Notes: generated from the sequence alone by a model not told the origin. A stretch of DNA of 49,391 bases from an uncultured Cuneatibacter sp. (GCA_934234215.1 CAKQHB010000023.1:1-49391), one strand, 5' to 3'. Shown: positions 25,119 through 35,205, counted from the stretch's first letter. Program-made: numbers and translations.

Positions 25119-27800
25119 TCATACGCGATTCTTCAGTTTTGCCTGAATGCGATACAGCGTATTCAGCGCATCAATCGGTGTCATATTTCCAAGTTCCAGA
25201 TCCGTGATCTCCTGCAGAATCGAGTCTTCCTCCACCGCCGCAAACATGGTCAGCTGACCCGCATCTACATCATCGGGCTTCGGCACCCGCTTTGCGGAAA
25301 GCTGACCGGCATGAATCTGTGCCAGCTCTCTGGCGCGATGCGTGATATCTGCATCACTCAGCTCTTCCACCAGCACACGGGCACGCTTTAATACCTTTTC
25401 CGGAACACCGGCAAGTCTTGCTACCTGAATACCATAGCTCTTGTCCGCTCCGCCCTTCATGATCTTACGCAGGAAAATAATGTCCTCTCCCTGCTCCTTG
25501 ACCGCAATGCAGTAATTGTGCACACCCGGGAGTGTGCCTTCCAACTCCGTCAGTTCATGGTAATGGGTCGCAAACAGCGTCTTCGCGCCCAAAATCGACT
25601 TATCTGCAATGTACTCTACCACTGCCCACGCAATACTCATACCGTCAAATGTACTCGTACCACGACCGATCTCGTCTAAGATCAGCAGGCTGTTCTTCGT
25701 GGCATGACACAAAATGTTCGCCACTTCGGTCATCTCAATCATGAACGTACTCTGGCCGCTCGCCAGATCATCTGATGCACCCACACGGGTAAAGATCCGG
25801 TCACAAATTCCGATATTCGCACTCTCCGCCGGAACAAAGCTTCCGATCTGTGCCATAAGCACGATCAAAGCCGTCTGACGCATGTAAGTGGATTTACCCG
25901 CCATATTCGGGCCGGTGATAATGTCCAAACGATTCTCCCCATTATCCAGATAGGTATCATTGGAGATAAACATCTCTCCGGGAATCATCTTCTCAACTAC
26001 CGGGTGACGTCCGCCCTTGATATCCAGAATGCCCTTCTCATTGATAGCCGGGCGCACATAGTGATTCTTATCTGCCACAACAGCAAGGGAAACCAGTACA
26101 TCCAGTCTCGCCAGCGCATGTGCGGTCTCCTGAATCCGCTTTACCTCTCCGGCAATCTGATCCCGCACCTTGCAGAACAGATCATATTCCAGACTCACCA
26201 GACGGTCTTCCGCACCGAGGATCATATCCTCCAGCTCTTTCAGACGAGGTGTTGTAAAGCGCTCCGCATTCGCCAGCGTCTGCTTGCGCACATAATCCTC
26301 CGGCACCTGGTCCCTGAAAGAGTTCGTAACTTCCAGATAATAGCCGAACACTTTGTTGTACTTGATTTTCAGGGTCTTGATGCCGGTGCGCTCCCGCTCC
26401 GATGCTTCCAGCTCTGACAGCCAGGTTTTGCCCTCTGTTTTGGAACTGCGCAGCGTGTCTACCGTCTCATCAAACCCTTCCTTGATCATGCCGCCTTCCC
26501 GGATCAGGATCGGCGGATCGTCCAGAATCGCCGCATCGATCAGATCATGAATGTCCTTCAGATCATCCATCTGCTCCTCAATCTGCGCCAGTTCTTTGCT
26601 CTTAAAGCCCCGCAGCAGACGCTTGATATACGGCAGCATCTCCAACGATGTCTTAAAAGAAATCAGATCTCTCGGATTTGCCGTCTGATAACTGATACGG
26701 GCGATCAGACGTTCCAGATCGTAGATGGGATTCAGATACTCCCGCATCTCTTCCCGGTCAATGTAATTTTCACAAAATTCTGCAACTGCATCCTGTCTTG
26801 CCAGAATTTCTTTTTTGTCCAATAAGGGCTGTTCCAGATAACTGCGCAGCTGTCTCGCTCCCATCGCTGTACAGGTCTTATCTAACACCCACAAAAGAGA
26901 GCCTCGCTTCTGCTTTTCCCGCATCGTCTCCGTCAGCTCCAGATTCCGTCTCGTCGCCGTATCCAGAATCATATATTTTCCGGTGGAATAGGGCTTGATT
27001 GCCGTAATGTGTGGCAATGTTGTCTTCTGCGTCTGATACAGATAATTGAGCATCGCTCCTGCCGCCACGATTCCTGTAGGGAAATCCTTCAGTCCCAGTG
27101 CATCCACTGCCAGCAGGTGAAAATGATCTTTCAGAAGACGCTCACAGCCATCCTCATCAAAATACCAGTTGTCCAGTGTGGAATATGTAAAATGCACGCC
27201 GCGGTCCGAGATTGCCTGCAGATCCACTCCGCTCATGCAAAATGCCTCATTTGTGATGATCTCAGACGGAGAAAACCGAAAGATCTCATCCGCAAGGCGC
27301 TCTGTATCCGGCAGCTCCGTCACATAAAAATCACCGGTAGTGACATCCGCAATGGAGATGCCCAGCGATTTGTCCAGATATGCCACACACATAATGTAGT
27401 TGTTTCGAGACTCATCCAATGCCTGCGCACTGAGGATCGTACCCGGTGTCACAACGCGGATGACCTCTCTTTTTACGAGTCCCTTTGCCAGCTTTGGATC
27501 TTCTACCTGCTCTCCAATGGCGACTTTATAGCCGTTTTGTACCAGCTTTGTAATATATGTCTCTGCGGCATGGTACGGGATTCCACACATCGGCGCCCGC
27601 TCATCCAGTCCGCAGTCTTTTCCTGTCAGTGTAATTTCCAGCACTTTGGATGCAGTCAGCGCATCCTCAAAAAACATTTCATAAAAATCGCCCAGACGAT
27701 AAAACAGAATACAATCCGGATATTCCAGCTTTGTCTCCATGTATTTTTTCATCATGGGGGTGATTTTTTCCATTTGTTCTGTCGTCAGTTTTGTCAGCAT
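25119..27800 (-). CDS. mutS: DNA mismatch repair protein MutS
   Basis: Recognises base mismatches and small loops and signals to MutL. The 893 residues begin with the mismatch-binding domain: CILFYRLGDFYEMFFEDA contains the Phe-x-Glu type motif (FYEMF). The ATPase has Walker A GPNMAGKSTYMRQ, DELASGQST-like text as DDLASGQSTFM, Walker B LLILDEIGRGTSTFDG and the THYHEL motif. A C-terminal helical domain follows. The start lies 7 bases inside the end of miaB, so the two are translationally coupled. Length is normal for MutS1; this is not MutS2, which carries a Smr domain. Confidence 0.97.
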   Translation of the reverse strand: MLTKLTTEQMEKITPMMKKYMETKLEYPDCILFYRLGDFYEMFFEDALTASKVLEITLTGKDCGLDERAPMCGIPYHAAETYITKLVQNGYKVAIGEQVEDPKLAKGLVKREVIRVVTPGTILSAQALDESRNNYIMCVAYLDKSLGISIADVTTGDFYVTELPDTERLADEIFRFSPSEIITNEAFCMSGVDLQAISDRGVHFTYSTLDNWYFDEDGCERLLKDHFHLLAVDALGLKDFPTGIVAAGAMLNYLYQTQKTTLPHITAIKPYSTGKYMILDTATRRNLELTETMREKQKRGSLLWVLDKTCTAMGARQLRSYLEQPLLDKKEILARQDAVAEFCENYIDREEMREYLNPIYDLERLIARISYQTANPRDLISFKTSLEMLPYIKRLLRGFKSKELAQIEEQMDDLKDIHDLIDAAILDDPPILIREGGMIKEGFDETVDTLRSSKTEGKTWLSELEASERERTGIKTLKIKYNKVFGYYLEVTNSFRDQVPEDYVRKQTLANAERFTTPRLKELEDMILGAEDRLVSLEYDLFCKVRDQIAGEVKRIQETAHALARLDVLVSLAVVADKNHYVRPAINEKGILDIKGGRHPVVEKMIPGEMFISNDTYLDNGENRLDIITGPNMAGKSTYMRQTALIVLMAQIGSFVPAESANIGICDRIFTRVGASDDLASGQSTFMIEMTEVANILCHATKNSLLILDEIGRGTSTFDGMSIAWAVVEYIADKSILGAKTLFATHYHELTELEGTLPGVHNYCIAVKEQGEDIIFLRKIMKGGADKSYGIQVARLAGVPEKVLKRARVLVEELSDADITHRARELAQIHAGQLSAKRVPKPDDVDAGQLTMFAAVEEDSILQEITDLELGNMTPIDALNTLYRIQAKLKNRV

Positions 27801-29251
27801 GTCTCTACCGGTTCTCCCATATAATAAAAGCCCTTCGCCTCGGTCAGTTTCACCATCACCAGTTTTCCGATCAGATCCTCGGTTCCAGGGAAATGTACCG
27901 TCGTATTGTTGGAGAGACGTCCGGACACATAGCCGTCCAGATGATCGTTCAGAGACTCTACCAGAACACTCTGCACGGTGCCGCAGTCTTTTCCACAGAT
28001 CTCCCCTGCAATTTTCTGTACTTCTGCCAGCAGGCGATCAAAGCGGGGCTGTGCCACAGACTTCGGAATCTGATCCTCCATCGCAGCAGCAGGCGTGCCG
28101 GTGCGTTTGGAATACAGGAAGGTAAAGGCACTGTCATAGCGCACCTTGCGCACCACATCCAGCGTCTCCTCGAAATCTTCCTCTGTCTCTCCGGGGAAAC
28201 CGACAATAATATCTGTCGTCAATGCGATATCCGGCACTTTTGCCCGGATACGGTCTACCAGATCCAGATACTGTTCCTTCGTATAATGACGGTTCATCAG
28301 CTTCAGGATCCGGCTGCTTCCGGACTGCAGCGGCAGATGCAGATGACGGCAGATCTTCGGATACTTTGCCATCACCTCAATCAGGTCATCGGACAGATCC
28401 TTCGGATGGGACGTCATAAAGCGCACACGCTCCAGTCCCGGAATCTGTACGACCTGTTCCAACAGCTCCGCAAAGGTCATCGGCTGCTCCAGTGTCTTGC
28501 CGTAGGAATTGACATTCTGACCAAGCAGCATGACTTCAATGACACCATCTGCCACAAGACCACGGATCTCATTTAAAATATCCTCCGGCTTTCTGCTGCG
28601 TTCTCTGCCTCTGACATACGGCACGATACAATAGGTACAGAAATTATTGCAGCCGAACATAATATTAACGCCGGACTTAAAGCTGTACTTGCGCTCTGCA
28701 GGAAGATCTTCCACAATCTCGTTTGTGCCTTCCCAGATGTCGTAGATCACCTTTCCGGTCACCATGCGGGTATATACCAGTTCTGCCAGGCGAAAGATGT
28801 TATGTGTTCCAAACACAATATCCACAAAAGGATAGGACTTCTTCAATGTCTGGATGACGTTCGGCTCCTGCATCATGCAGCCGCACAGCACGATCATCAT
28901 CTCCGGATTCTTCTTTTTCAGTCCATTCAGATAGCCGAGACGACCATAGACCTTCTGATTGGCATTTTCCCGGACGGTACAGGTATTGTAGATGACCATA
29001 TCGGCATCTTCCTCCCGCTCCGTCTGCTCATATCCGGCATTTTCCAGAATTCCCAGCAGTTTTTCGGAATCCTTAGCGTTCATCTGACAGCCCACAGTCA
29101 GGTTAAATACCCGCAGCGGATGTCCGAGACGCTCTGCCTGCTCCTGTACCAGCTGCCGCAGCGCCGCAATAAAATAATACTGTCTAGCCGGTTCCTGCTC
29201 CGGAATCCCGCCAGTCAGATCAACATTTTCTATCTCCACAGAATGAAACAT
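27794..29251 (-). CDS. miaB: tRNA-2-methylthio-N6-dimethylallyladenosine synthase
   Basis: Radical SAM methylthiotransferase that converts i6A37 to ms2i6A37, acting after MiaA. The 485 residues contain the UPF0004 domain with three iron-sulfur cysteines (TVGCQMN, NTCTVRENA, CGCMMQ), the radical SAM motif CNNFCTYC, GFPGETEEDFEETL, and a C-terminal TRAM domain (about 415-480). An N-terminal extension of some 45 residues (ENVDLTGGIPEQEPARQYYF) precedes the catalytic part, as in other clostridial MiaB. The ATG is fixed by AGGAG 10 bases upstream; the longer reading is rejected. Confidence 0.95.
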   Translation of the reverse strand: MFHSVEIENVDLTGGIPEQEPARQYYFIAALRQLVQEQAERLGHPLRVFNLTVGCQMNAKDSEKLLGILENAGYEQTEREEDADMVIYNTCTVRENANQKVYGRLGYLNGLKKKNPEMMIVLCGCMMQEPNVIQTLKKSYPFVDIVFGTHNIFRLAELVYTRMVTGKVIYDIWEGTNEIVEDLPAERKYSFKSGVNIMFGCNNFCTYCIVPYVRGRERSRKPEDILNEIRGLVADGVIEVMLLGQNVNSYGKTLEQPMTFAELLEQVVQIPGLERVRFMTSHPKDLSDDLIEVMAKYPKICRHLHLPLQSGSSRILKLMNRHYTKEQYLDLVDRIRAKVPDIALTTDIIVGFPGETEEDFEETLDVVRKVRYDSAFTFLYSKRTGTPAAAMEDQIPKSVAQPRFDRLLAEVQKIAGEICGKDCGTVQSVLVESLNDHLDGYVSGRLSNNTTVHFPGTEDLIGKLVMVKLTEAKGFYYMGEPVETC

Positions 29252-29307
29252 ATCTCTGTGACTCCTTTCGGTATCTGTAAATAAAAGTGAAATTTTTCCG
29301 CATAGAA

Positions 29308-29883
29308 TTATACTTGAAACATTTTCATTTTGCAACCGCAAATCCGTTCTTCCGTCACAAGCAGCGACAGCCGGACATCGTGCTCTTCCCTCGGAATGTC
29401 CGCAAGTACCTGAAATTCATAGGCGAGTCCGATGGAAATTCCATCTGCCTGTTTCAGATACCGGTCGTAATAGCCACCGCCATAGCCCATGCGGTCTCCC
29501 TCCTCGGAAAATGCAGTTCCCGGCACCAGCACGATCGTCCGCTCTGTGGGAACAACTTCCTGCTCCTGCCTGCGCGGCTCCGGAATATGATACTTTCCGA
29601 TCTGTACATCCTCCCTGCTGCGCAGCTCATAAAAATGCATAATTCCATTTTCCAGACTCACCGACGCTGCAACACGCTTTCCCGCTGCAAATGCCGCGTC
29701 CCGAATCGCATCCGTCGGAAATTCTCCCCGCACTGCACAGTATAAAAATACCCAGTCTGCCTCATCCCACAATGCCAGCTTTGTGAGCTGGTCTGCTGCC
29801 GCGGCTCCGGCTTTTTCTCTCTTCTGTCCGTCAAGCTGTCTGCGCTTTTCAATCATTCCTTTTCGAAGGATGTTCTTTTCCAA
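29308..29883 (-). CDS. 5-formyltetrahydrofolate cyclo-ligase
   Basis: Uses ATP to convert 5-formyl-THF to 5,10-methenyl-THF, returning a folate storage form to one-carbon metabolism. The 191 residues match the family: the N-terminal basic helix LRKGMIEKRRQL that contacts ATP, FLYCAVRGEFPTD, and the key loop DRMGYGGGYYDRYL (129-142). The start is TTG with AAGGA 7 bases upstream, 3 bases after the upstream flavoprotein stop; no ATG fits. A 56-base gap leads to miaB. Confidence 0.92.
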   Translation of the reverse strand: MEKNILRKGMIEKRRQLDGQKREKAGAAAADQLTKLALWDEADWVFLYCAVRGEFPTDAIRDAAFAAGKRVAASVSLENGIMHFYELRSREDVQIGKYHIPEPRRQEQEVVPTERTIVLVPGTAFSEEGDRMGYGGGYYDRYLKQADGISIGLAYEFQVLADIPREEHDVRLSLLVTEERICGCKMKMFQV

Positions 29884-29886
29884 TGC

Positions 29887-31494
29887 TTATTCCTTTCCCG
29901 GTCGGAACTGACTTCCGATCTGCTCGGCGACTTTCATACCGTCCATCGCCGCAGAAGTAATGCCTCCTGCGTATCCCGCGCCCTCTCCACAGGGATAAAT
30001 GCCCGCAATATTACTCTCAAGCTGCTCATTTCGCTCCATCCGGATCGGGGAGGACGTCCGACTCTCAATACCGGACAGGATTGCATCCGGTCTGTGATAA
30101 CCGTGGATTTTGCGATCAAACGTATCCATCGCCTCGATCAGGGGCAGGCTTAGATTTTCCGGAAGAACCTGCCGCAGATTTGCAAATGCAGATGCGCCTG
30201 CCATACAGGGAGCAACCTCTCCCAACACCTGACTCTTCTGATTCCGCTCGAAATCCTGCAACAGCTGCATCGGAATCGCACCGCCCGCCGCTTCGTAAGC
30301 TGCTTTTTCCAACTGTCTCTGGTATGCCATACCGGACAATGCCTTCGGCACATTGGAAAACTGCGGATAATCCTCCGGAGACACCGTCACGATCAGCGCA
30401 CTGTTTGCATTGCGGCTGTCCCGGGCGTGGTTACTCATTCCATTGACTGCCAGTCTGCCGGGTTCCGAAGATGCATTGACGACAATTCCACCGGGGCACA
30501 TGCAGAAAGAATACACGCCTCTTCCGTAGCTGGTCTGCGCCGTCAGCTTATAATCCGCTGCAGACAATCCTTTCGGATGCGCACTTCCATACTGACTTTC
30601 ATTGATTGCCGCCTGAGGATGCTCGATCCGAACGCCCATCGCAAAGGGCTTTGCCTGCATGGAAAGTCCTCTTTCATACAGCATCTCAAACGTATCTCTG
30701 GCACTGTGTCCCAATGCCAGCACCACCAGCTCTGTCGTTAGCATCTCCTGCCCGTTCAGCTCAATCGCTGCAATCCTGCCATCCCGCAGGATCACATCTG
30801 TCATACAGGTATGAAAACGGATCTCGCCACCCATCTTCTGAAATTTCAGACGCATATTTCGGATGACAATGCGCAGAAGGTCTGTCCCAATGTGAGGCTT
30901 TGCCACATATAAAATCTCCTCCGGAGCACCACATTCCACAAACACTTCCAGCATCTTGCGCATCCGCATATTCGTATCTTTTACCATCGTTCCCAGCTTT
31001 CCGTCTGAGAATGTACCGGCGCCGCCTTCTCCGAACTGGACGTTGGACTCCGGCTTCAGGATGCCGGTCTTCCAGAAGTTCTCCACGTCTTCTGCACGCT
31101 CCTCCACCGGAGCACCCCGCTCGATCAGAATCGGGCGATACCCATGTTCTGCAAGCAAATACGCACAAAACAGACCGCAGGGACCACTTCCCACGATCAC
31201 CGGGCGATACTGCAGCGGACGATCCCCCTGTTCCGGAAAGGTATAAGATACTTCCGGAGTCTTCACGATCCGCAGCTTTTCTGCCTGTTTTAATAATTGT
31301 TTTTCACAATCCGTCTCCACATCGACGGTATAAATATAACGAACATCCGGCTTTTTTCTGGCATCAATCGAGCGCTTTGCGATCCGGATGCTTTTGATCT
31401 GCTCCGGACGAATATGTAATGTCTTGCACACTTTTTTTCTTACCTGTTCCATCGTATGAACTGCCGGAACCGAAATCGAACCTACTCGAATCAT
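29887..31494 (-). CDS. FAD-dependent dehydrogenase-like protein (COG2509 type)
   Basis: Large flavoprotein of unknown substrate. Of its 535 residues, the N-terminal 90 form a small alpha/beta domain (RIAKRSIDARKKPDVRYIY). The dinucleotide-binding loop VGSGPCGLFCAYLLAEHG then begins the FAD domain, followed by ESNVQFGEGGAGTFSDGKL, which is highly typical of this family. A second half has the GVRIEHPQ and MCPGGIVVNAS motifs, and the C-terminus has YPCGEGAGYAGGITSAA. It lies between the BaiN-type flavoprotein and the folate cyclo-ligase; no partner redox protein is seen. ATG after AGAGGA. Confidence 0.87.
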   Translation of the reverse strand: MIRVGSISVPAVHTMEQVRKKVCKTLHIRPEQIKSIRIAKRSIDARKKPDVRYIYTVDVETDCEKQLLKQAEKLRIVKTPEVSYTFPEQGDRPLQYRPVIVGSGPCGLFCAYLLAEHGYRPILIERGAPVEERAEDVENFWKTGILKPESNVQFGEGGAGTFSDGKLGTMVKDTNMRMRKMLEVFVECGAPEEILYVAKPHIGTDLLRIVIRNMRLKFQKMGGEIRFHTCMTDVILRDGRIAAIELNGQEMLTTELVVLALGHSARDTFEMLYERGLSMQAKPFAMGVRIEHPQAAINESQYGSAHPKGLSAADYKLTAQTSYGRGVYSFCMCPGGIVVNASSEPGRLAVNGMSNHARDSRNANSALIVTVSPEDYPQFSNVPKALSGMAYQRQLEKAAYEAAGGAIPMQLLQDFERNQKSQVLGEVAPCMAGASAFANLRQVLPENLSLPLIEAMDTFDRKIHGYHRPDAILSGIESRTSSPIRMERNEQLESNIAGIYPCGEGAGYAGGITSAAMDGMKVAEQIGSQFRPGKE

Positions 31495-31520
31495 TCTTTC
31501 CTCTTTTCTTTCCCTTTGCT

Positions 31521-32765
31521 CTATCTTCCTGTCTGCTCTGCCGCCTGCATGCCGGACTCATAGCCGCTCGCCCATGCAAAATGCAGATTATAGCCACCAC
31601 AGATCCCATCTACATCCAAAATTTCTCCTGCGAAATACAAGCCATCATGCAGTCTGGACATGGTGCTGCCCGGACACAGCTCCTCCATCGGAATTCCACC
31701 TGCACACACCTGGGCCTGGGCAAACGTACCGGTTCCGATGATCCGCAGGGAAAATGCCGCTCCAAGCTCTGCCAGCTTTTGAACCTCCGTCTCTGTCAAC
31801 GCTTCTTTTCGATCCGGATCGATCCGACAGCCCCGAAGAAGCACTTCCGCCAATTTGCCGGGAAGCAGTCCCGTCAGACATTGGTACGGCGTTCTGCCGG
31901 GCAGATGCGCCACATGCTCCTGCAGACAACCAATGACATCCTTCCGGTAACGCTCCGGCCAGAAATTCAGAACTGCCTGAACCGCTTTTTTCTCCCCAAG
32001 TGCTTTCGCTGCATCGCGGCTCACCTGAAACACCGGAATGCCTGAAATGCCGTAGTCCGTCAATTGCAGTTCTCCCATGTCCGAAGTCACTTCCGTTCCC
32101 TCCACAAGCAGGCGAATCGATCCTTTCACCCGGACGCCCGCCCAATTTTTGCAAAATGGAGCCGATGATTTCAAGGAGGTCAGTGCCGGATACAGCGCGC
32201 TCACGGTATGTCCAAGCTGTTTTGCCAGCTCATAGCCGCTGCCGTCGGAACCAGTCACCGGCGCTGCGCAGGAGCCCGTTGCCAAAAGAAGCGTATCTGC
32301 CTGCAAGCGTTTGCTCTTTCCATTTCCATTCCAGCTCACAAAATAGCCATCTGGTTGATGCGTGATCTGTTCCACCTGCGCCTCCGTCTCGATGCGGACA
32401 CCCAGCCATGCACATTCCTGCCGCAGCGCATCTAATACCGCCGAAGCCTGTCCGCTTGCCGGATAATAATAGCCCTCTCGCGATACCGGCTCGATTCCAA
32501 TCCGCTCAAAGAAGGACAACACCCACTCTGTCGGATACTTTCGGATCAGCGCTCCTGCAAGTGCTGCCCCGCTTCCCCGAAAACAATGCTCAGACATCGC
32601 CGCATTTGTATAGTTGCACCGTCCGTTTCCCGTAGACAGCAGCTTTTTCCCAATCCGGTCTTTGTGCTCCAGGATCAGCACGCAGGCGCCGCGTTCTGCC
32701 GCTGCAATTGCCGCAGAAAGTCCCGCTGCGCCGCCGCCGATAATACACAAATTTACATGTTGCAT
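31521..32765 (-). CDS. BaiN/HI0933-family NAD(P)/FAD-dependent oxidoreductase
   Basis: Flavoprotein of the HI0933/YhiN family. Some gut-bacterial members (BaiN) have been tied to bile-acid 7-dehydroxylation, but most have no known substrate. The 414 residues contain GGGAAGLSAAIAAAERGA for FAD, KKLLSTGNGRCNYTN (the family signature) and the final ICGGYNLHFAWASGYESG. No bai operon genes are around, so a bile-acid role is not inferred. AGGAGG-type site (GGAGG) lies before the ATG. It is followed after 26 bases by the second flavoprotein gene. Confidence 0.87.
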   Translation of the reverse strand: MQHVNLCIIGGGAAGLSAAIAAAERGACVLILEHKDRIGKKLLSTGNGRCNYTNAAMSEHCFRGSGAALAGALIRKYPTEWVLSFFERIGIEPVSREGYYYPASGQASAVLDALRQECAWLGVRIETEAQVEQITHQPDGYFVSWNGNGKSKRLQADTLLLATGSCAAPVTGSDGSGYELAKQLGHTVSALYPALTSLKSSAPFCKNWAGVRVKGSIRLLVEGTEVTSDMGELQLTDYGISGIPVFQVSRDAAKALGEKKAVQAVLNFWPERYRKDVIGCLQEHVAHLPGRTPYQCLTGLLPGKLAEVLLRGCRIDPDRKEALTETEVQKLAELGAAFSLRIIGTGTFAQAQVCAGGIPMEELCPGSTMSRLHDGLYFAGEILDVDGICGGYNLHFAWASGYESGMQAAEQTGR

Positions 32766-32802
32766 GGAGTGCCTCCATTCTCCTCAATTTTGTAAGATTC
32801 TC

Positions 32803-33414
32803 TCAGCTTGTACACGATTCCAGAAAATGATATACATCCCAGATGGAATCGAGATACAAGCCCTGTTCCAATGCTTCCCGGTCCTCCGGCAGCAGATCCG
32901 CTCCGGAAATTCCGGTGTCAAACAGCAGTGTTGTCCGATCCTGCCCGTATACCTGCAGTTCATCTTCCAACAGCCGCAAATAATATTCCTCCGTTGGCTC
33001 CTGCGCCCTTCGGTACGTCTTGCGCACGATCAGGGAATCCGCTGTAAAAGCGATGATCTCATACGAACACAGCCCCGCCGCTTCTTCTTTGATGGATGGG
33101 TGGTCTACATACTGCTGCAGCTGTTCCTCCAGCTCTGTGCGGGAAAGTCCGACCCATTCTGCCGGGATTGCCTCTCGATTTTCCGAGGTTGCCCCCGCCG
33201 GAAGATGCACCTGCTCTTCCACATAATACATATCCTCCTGCACGACGGCTGCCGGAGAAAGCATCGCCGGAACTTCTTCCATCTGCTCCTCCGCCTGCGT
33301 CTCCTCGCCGCTTTCCGCCCGTCTTTCCACGAGGTTTCGATAGCTGACAGAATACGCAGCCGTCAGTCCAAGAATCAAAACAACAAAACAGATAATATAC
33401 AGAGTCTTTTTCAT
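32803..33414 (-). CDS. BofC-like membrane-anchored protein, probably sporulation
   Basis: A 203-residue protein with one N-terminal span (about 4-22) and an extracytoplasmic part: a Glu-rich linker, then a domain from about 85 to the end. The pattern in that domain, LIVRKTYR, then EYYLRLLEDELQVYG, LLPEDREALEQGLYL and a final helix, resembles the C-terminal domain of BofC, the forespore protein that restrains SpoIVB signalling in Bacillus. The resemblance is by eye and the N-terminal BofC domain is not evident. A sigma-G-like promoter upstream agrees with forespore expression, and the neighbour is a SpoVB-type gene. ATG with AAAGGAG 8 bases upstream. Confidence 0.6.
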   Translation of the reverse strand: MKKTLYIICFVVLILGLTAAYSVSYRNLVERRAESGEETQAEEQMEEVPAMLSPAAVVQEDMYYVEEQVHLPAGATSENREAIPAEWVGLSRTELEEQLQQYVDHPSIKEEAAGLCSYEIIAFTADSLIVRKTYRRAQEPTEEYYLRLLEDELQVYGQDRTTLLFDTGISGADLLPEDREALEQGLYLDSIWDVYHFLESCTS

Positions 33415-33434
33415 AACACTCACTCCTTTTTGCA

Positions 33435-33465
33435 TATTATCTGTCTGTTTTTTCTCAAATATTCA
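33435..33465 (-). promoter_or_regulatory. Candidate sigma-G/F-like promoter of the BofC-like gene
   Basis: Minus strand TGAATA, 18 bases, then GATAATA. The Bacillus sigma-G consensus is close to TGAATA and CATACTA, so 5 of 7 bases of the -10 agree. A weak sigma-A reading is also possible with the same bases (TTGAAT and GATAAT, 19 apart). Confidence 0.35.
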
Positions 33466-33477
33466 AATAATTGGAAA

Positions 33478-35139
33478 TCAGCTCTTTAATAAATGCAGCT
33501 TCTTTGCCAGACGAACGATCCGTCCGCCCATCGGGAAGTCATACAGCTCCAGCTCATCCACTGCACGGAACAGGAAGAGAGAAACTGCATATACGATCAC
33601 TGCCACGATCAAACAGAGCGGCACTGTCACAAGATTGCGCATATGCAGATGCTCCAGTCCAAACCGCACGGCATATGTGGCAATTCCCATCATAACGGCT
33701 GCCAAAAACGGCAGGATATAGTTCTTCGCCCAACGCTGTGATACATTCAGTGCATGATTCAGCGTCAGTGTATTCAGTGTGCACATGGACACCGCAAATA
33801 CGATATAAGCAAAGATCACGCCGTAGATTCCCATGTCAAATACCCACAAAAGCACTGCCATGACAGCCACATGAATGCACAGAGAAATCAGTGCATGATT
33901 TACCGGGGAACGCATCTTGTTGATGCCCTGCAGAATCGCATTCGTTACCGTAGATAACGACATAAAGACAACAGAAGAACTGCCCATGATCAGATACAGC
34001 GATGCATCCTTCACACTTCCGGAAGAAGAGAACATCAGACTCATCAGCGGTTCTGCCAAGATCGCAAGTCCGATTGCGGACGGGAAAGCGATCAGCATCG
34101 CAAATTTGATTGCCAGATTAATCTTTGTGATGACCTCACCGCGGTTCTTCTCCGCCATCGCTGCCGTGATAGACGGCATCAGGGAAGCTGCCAGAGCTGA
34201 GGAAAACGAAATCGGCACATGGATCAGAGTCATATACATACCGGTATAAGTACCCCAAATCTTCTGATAGGAAGATGCATTGCTCGTTCCGGTGATATAA
34301 TAACCAAAAATACTGTTGTCCACCAGATCAATGATGTTGTACGCTGCCGTGCTGAGAATGATCGGCAGAATCGTCACAAGAAGCGACTGCAGCAGTTTTT
34401 TGTTTGACTCCACAACATGCTTCTTGTCTTTTCTTGCATAACGGAAGAAACTCTTTCGGAAACTTAAGAACACCAGCAGCATGAAGATCAATGCGGTCAA
34501 TGCACCGATCGTAGTACCTAGCGTACCGCCTGCGGCACCCAGTGCCGGACCATATTCGCTGTTTCCGTTTAACAGATCCGCCTTATTTCCAAGCTGGAAC
34601 AGATAATATGCCGCTGCCACACTGACAATGGCATTGATGATCTGCTCAAACAGCTGGGAGAGAGCTGTCGGAATCGTTGTCTGAAGGCCCTGAAAAAATC
34701 CACGGAACACGCCGAGAAATGCCATGATGAAAATAGCAGGAGCCAGCATCCGGATCGCAACGGCTGCCAGCGGCAGGTTCAGAACCCACTTTGCAAACCA
34801 GTCTGCGCCAAAGAAGACGAGCAGTCCGAAAAGGGTTCCAGTCACTGCCGCAAACAACAGCGCCAGATGAAACAGTCTTGCCGTGTTGCGGAATTCTTTC
34901 TTTGCCATACGACCAGAGACCATCTTCGAGATCGCCGTGGGCATGCTGTATGACGAAATCAGCAAAATGACATTATAAATCTGAAAGGCGCTGGAATAGT
35001 ACGCCATTCCCTCGGAACCGACGATGTTGATTAACGGAATTCGATACAGAAGTCCGATCACACGGGTTATGAGGGCAGCGATCGCCAGAATGCTTCCATG
35101 TAATAAAAAGTTCGTTGATCTGTTTTTTTTCTGTGGCAT
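33478..35139 (-). CDS. spoVB: SpoVB/MurJ-like MOP-superfamily flippase
   Basis: Polytopic membrane protein of 553 residues with about 14 spans, of the polysaccharide/lipid flippase (MVF/MOP) superfamily. The opening HGSILAIAALITRVIGLLYR and GSEGMAYYSSAFQIYN are like those of SpoVB and YtgP proteins of Firmicutes, which act in cortex or wall precursor export. Between spans, basic loops (KKEFRNTARL, RYARKDKKHV) face the cytoplasm. SpoVB, YtgP/Amj-like and a general MurJ cannot be told apart from one sequence, but its place next to a BofC-like gene and near yqfCD favours a sporulation function. The ribosome site is weak (AAGAAAG). Confidence 0.8.
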   Translation of the reverse strand: MPQKKNRSTNFLLHGSILAIAALITRVIGLLYRIPLINIVGSEGMAYYSSAFQIYNVILLISSYSMPTAISKMVSGRMAKKEFRNTARLFHLALLFAAVTGTLFGLLVFFGADWFAKWVLNLPLAAVAIRMLAPAIFIMAFLGVFRGFFQGLQTTIPTALSQLFEQIINAIVSVAAAYYLFQLGNKADLLNGNSEYGPALGAAGGTLGTTIGALTALIFMLLVFLSFRKSFFRYARKDKKHVVESNKKLLQSLLVTILPIILSTAAYNIIDLVDNSIFGYYITGTSNASSYQKIWGTYTGMYMTLIHVPISFSSALAASLMPSITAAMAEKNRGEVITKINLAIKFAMLIAFPSAIGLAILAEPLMSLMFSSSGSVKDASLYLIMGSSSVVFMSLSTVTNAILQGINKMRSPVNHALISLCIHVAVMAVLLWVFDMGIYGVIFAYIVFAVSMCTLNTLTLNHALNVSQRWAKNYILPFLAAVMMGIATYAVRFGLEHLHMRNLVTVPLCLIVAVIVYAVSLFLFRAVDELELYDFPMGGRIVRLAKKLHLLKS

Positions 35140-35205
35140 CTTTTTCTTTCTTCTCTTTCTTACTTGTTCTATCCGAAGAGGTCTGACGCTTGCTGCTCCG
35201 ATGTC

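Noticed and set aside
31521..32765. BaiN bile-acid reductase assignment for the HI0933-family flavoprotein
   Set aside because: The family is broad and no other bai gene is present. Only the family name is supported.
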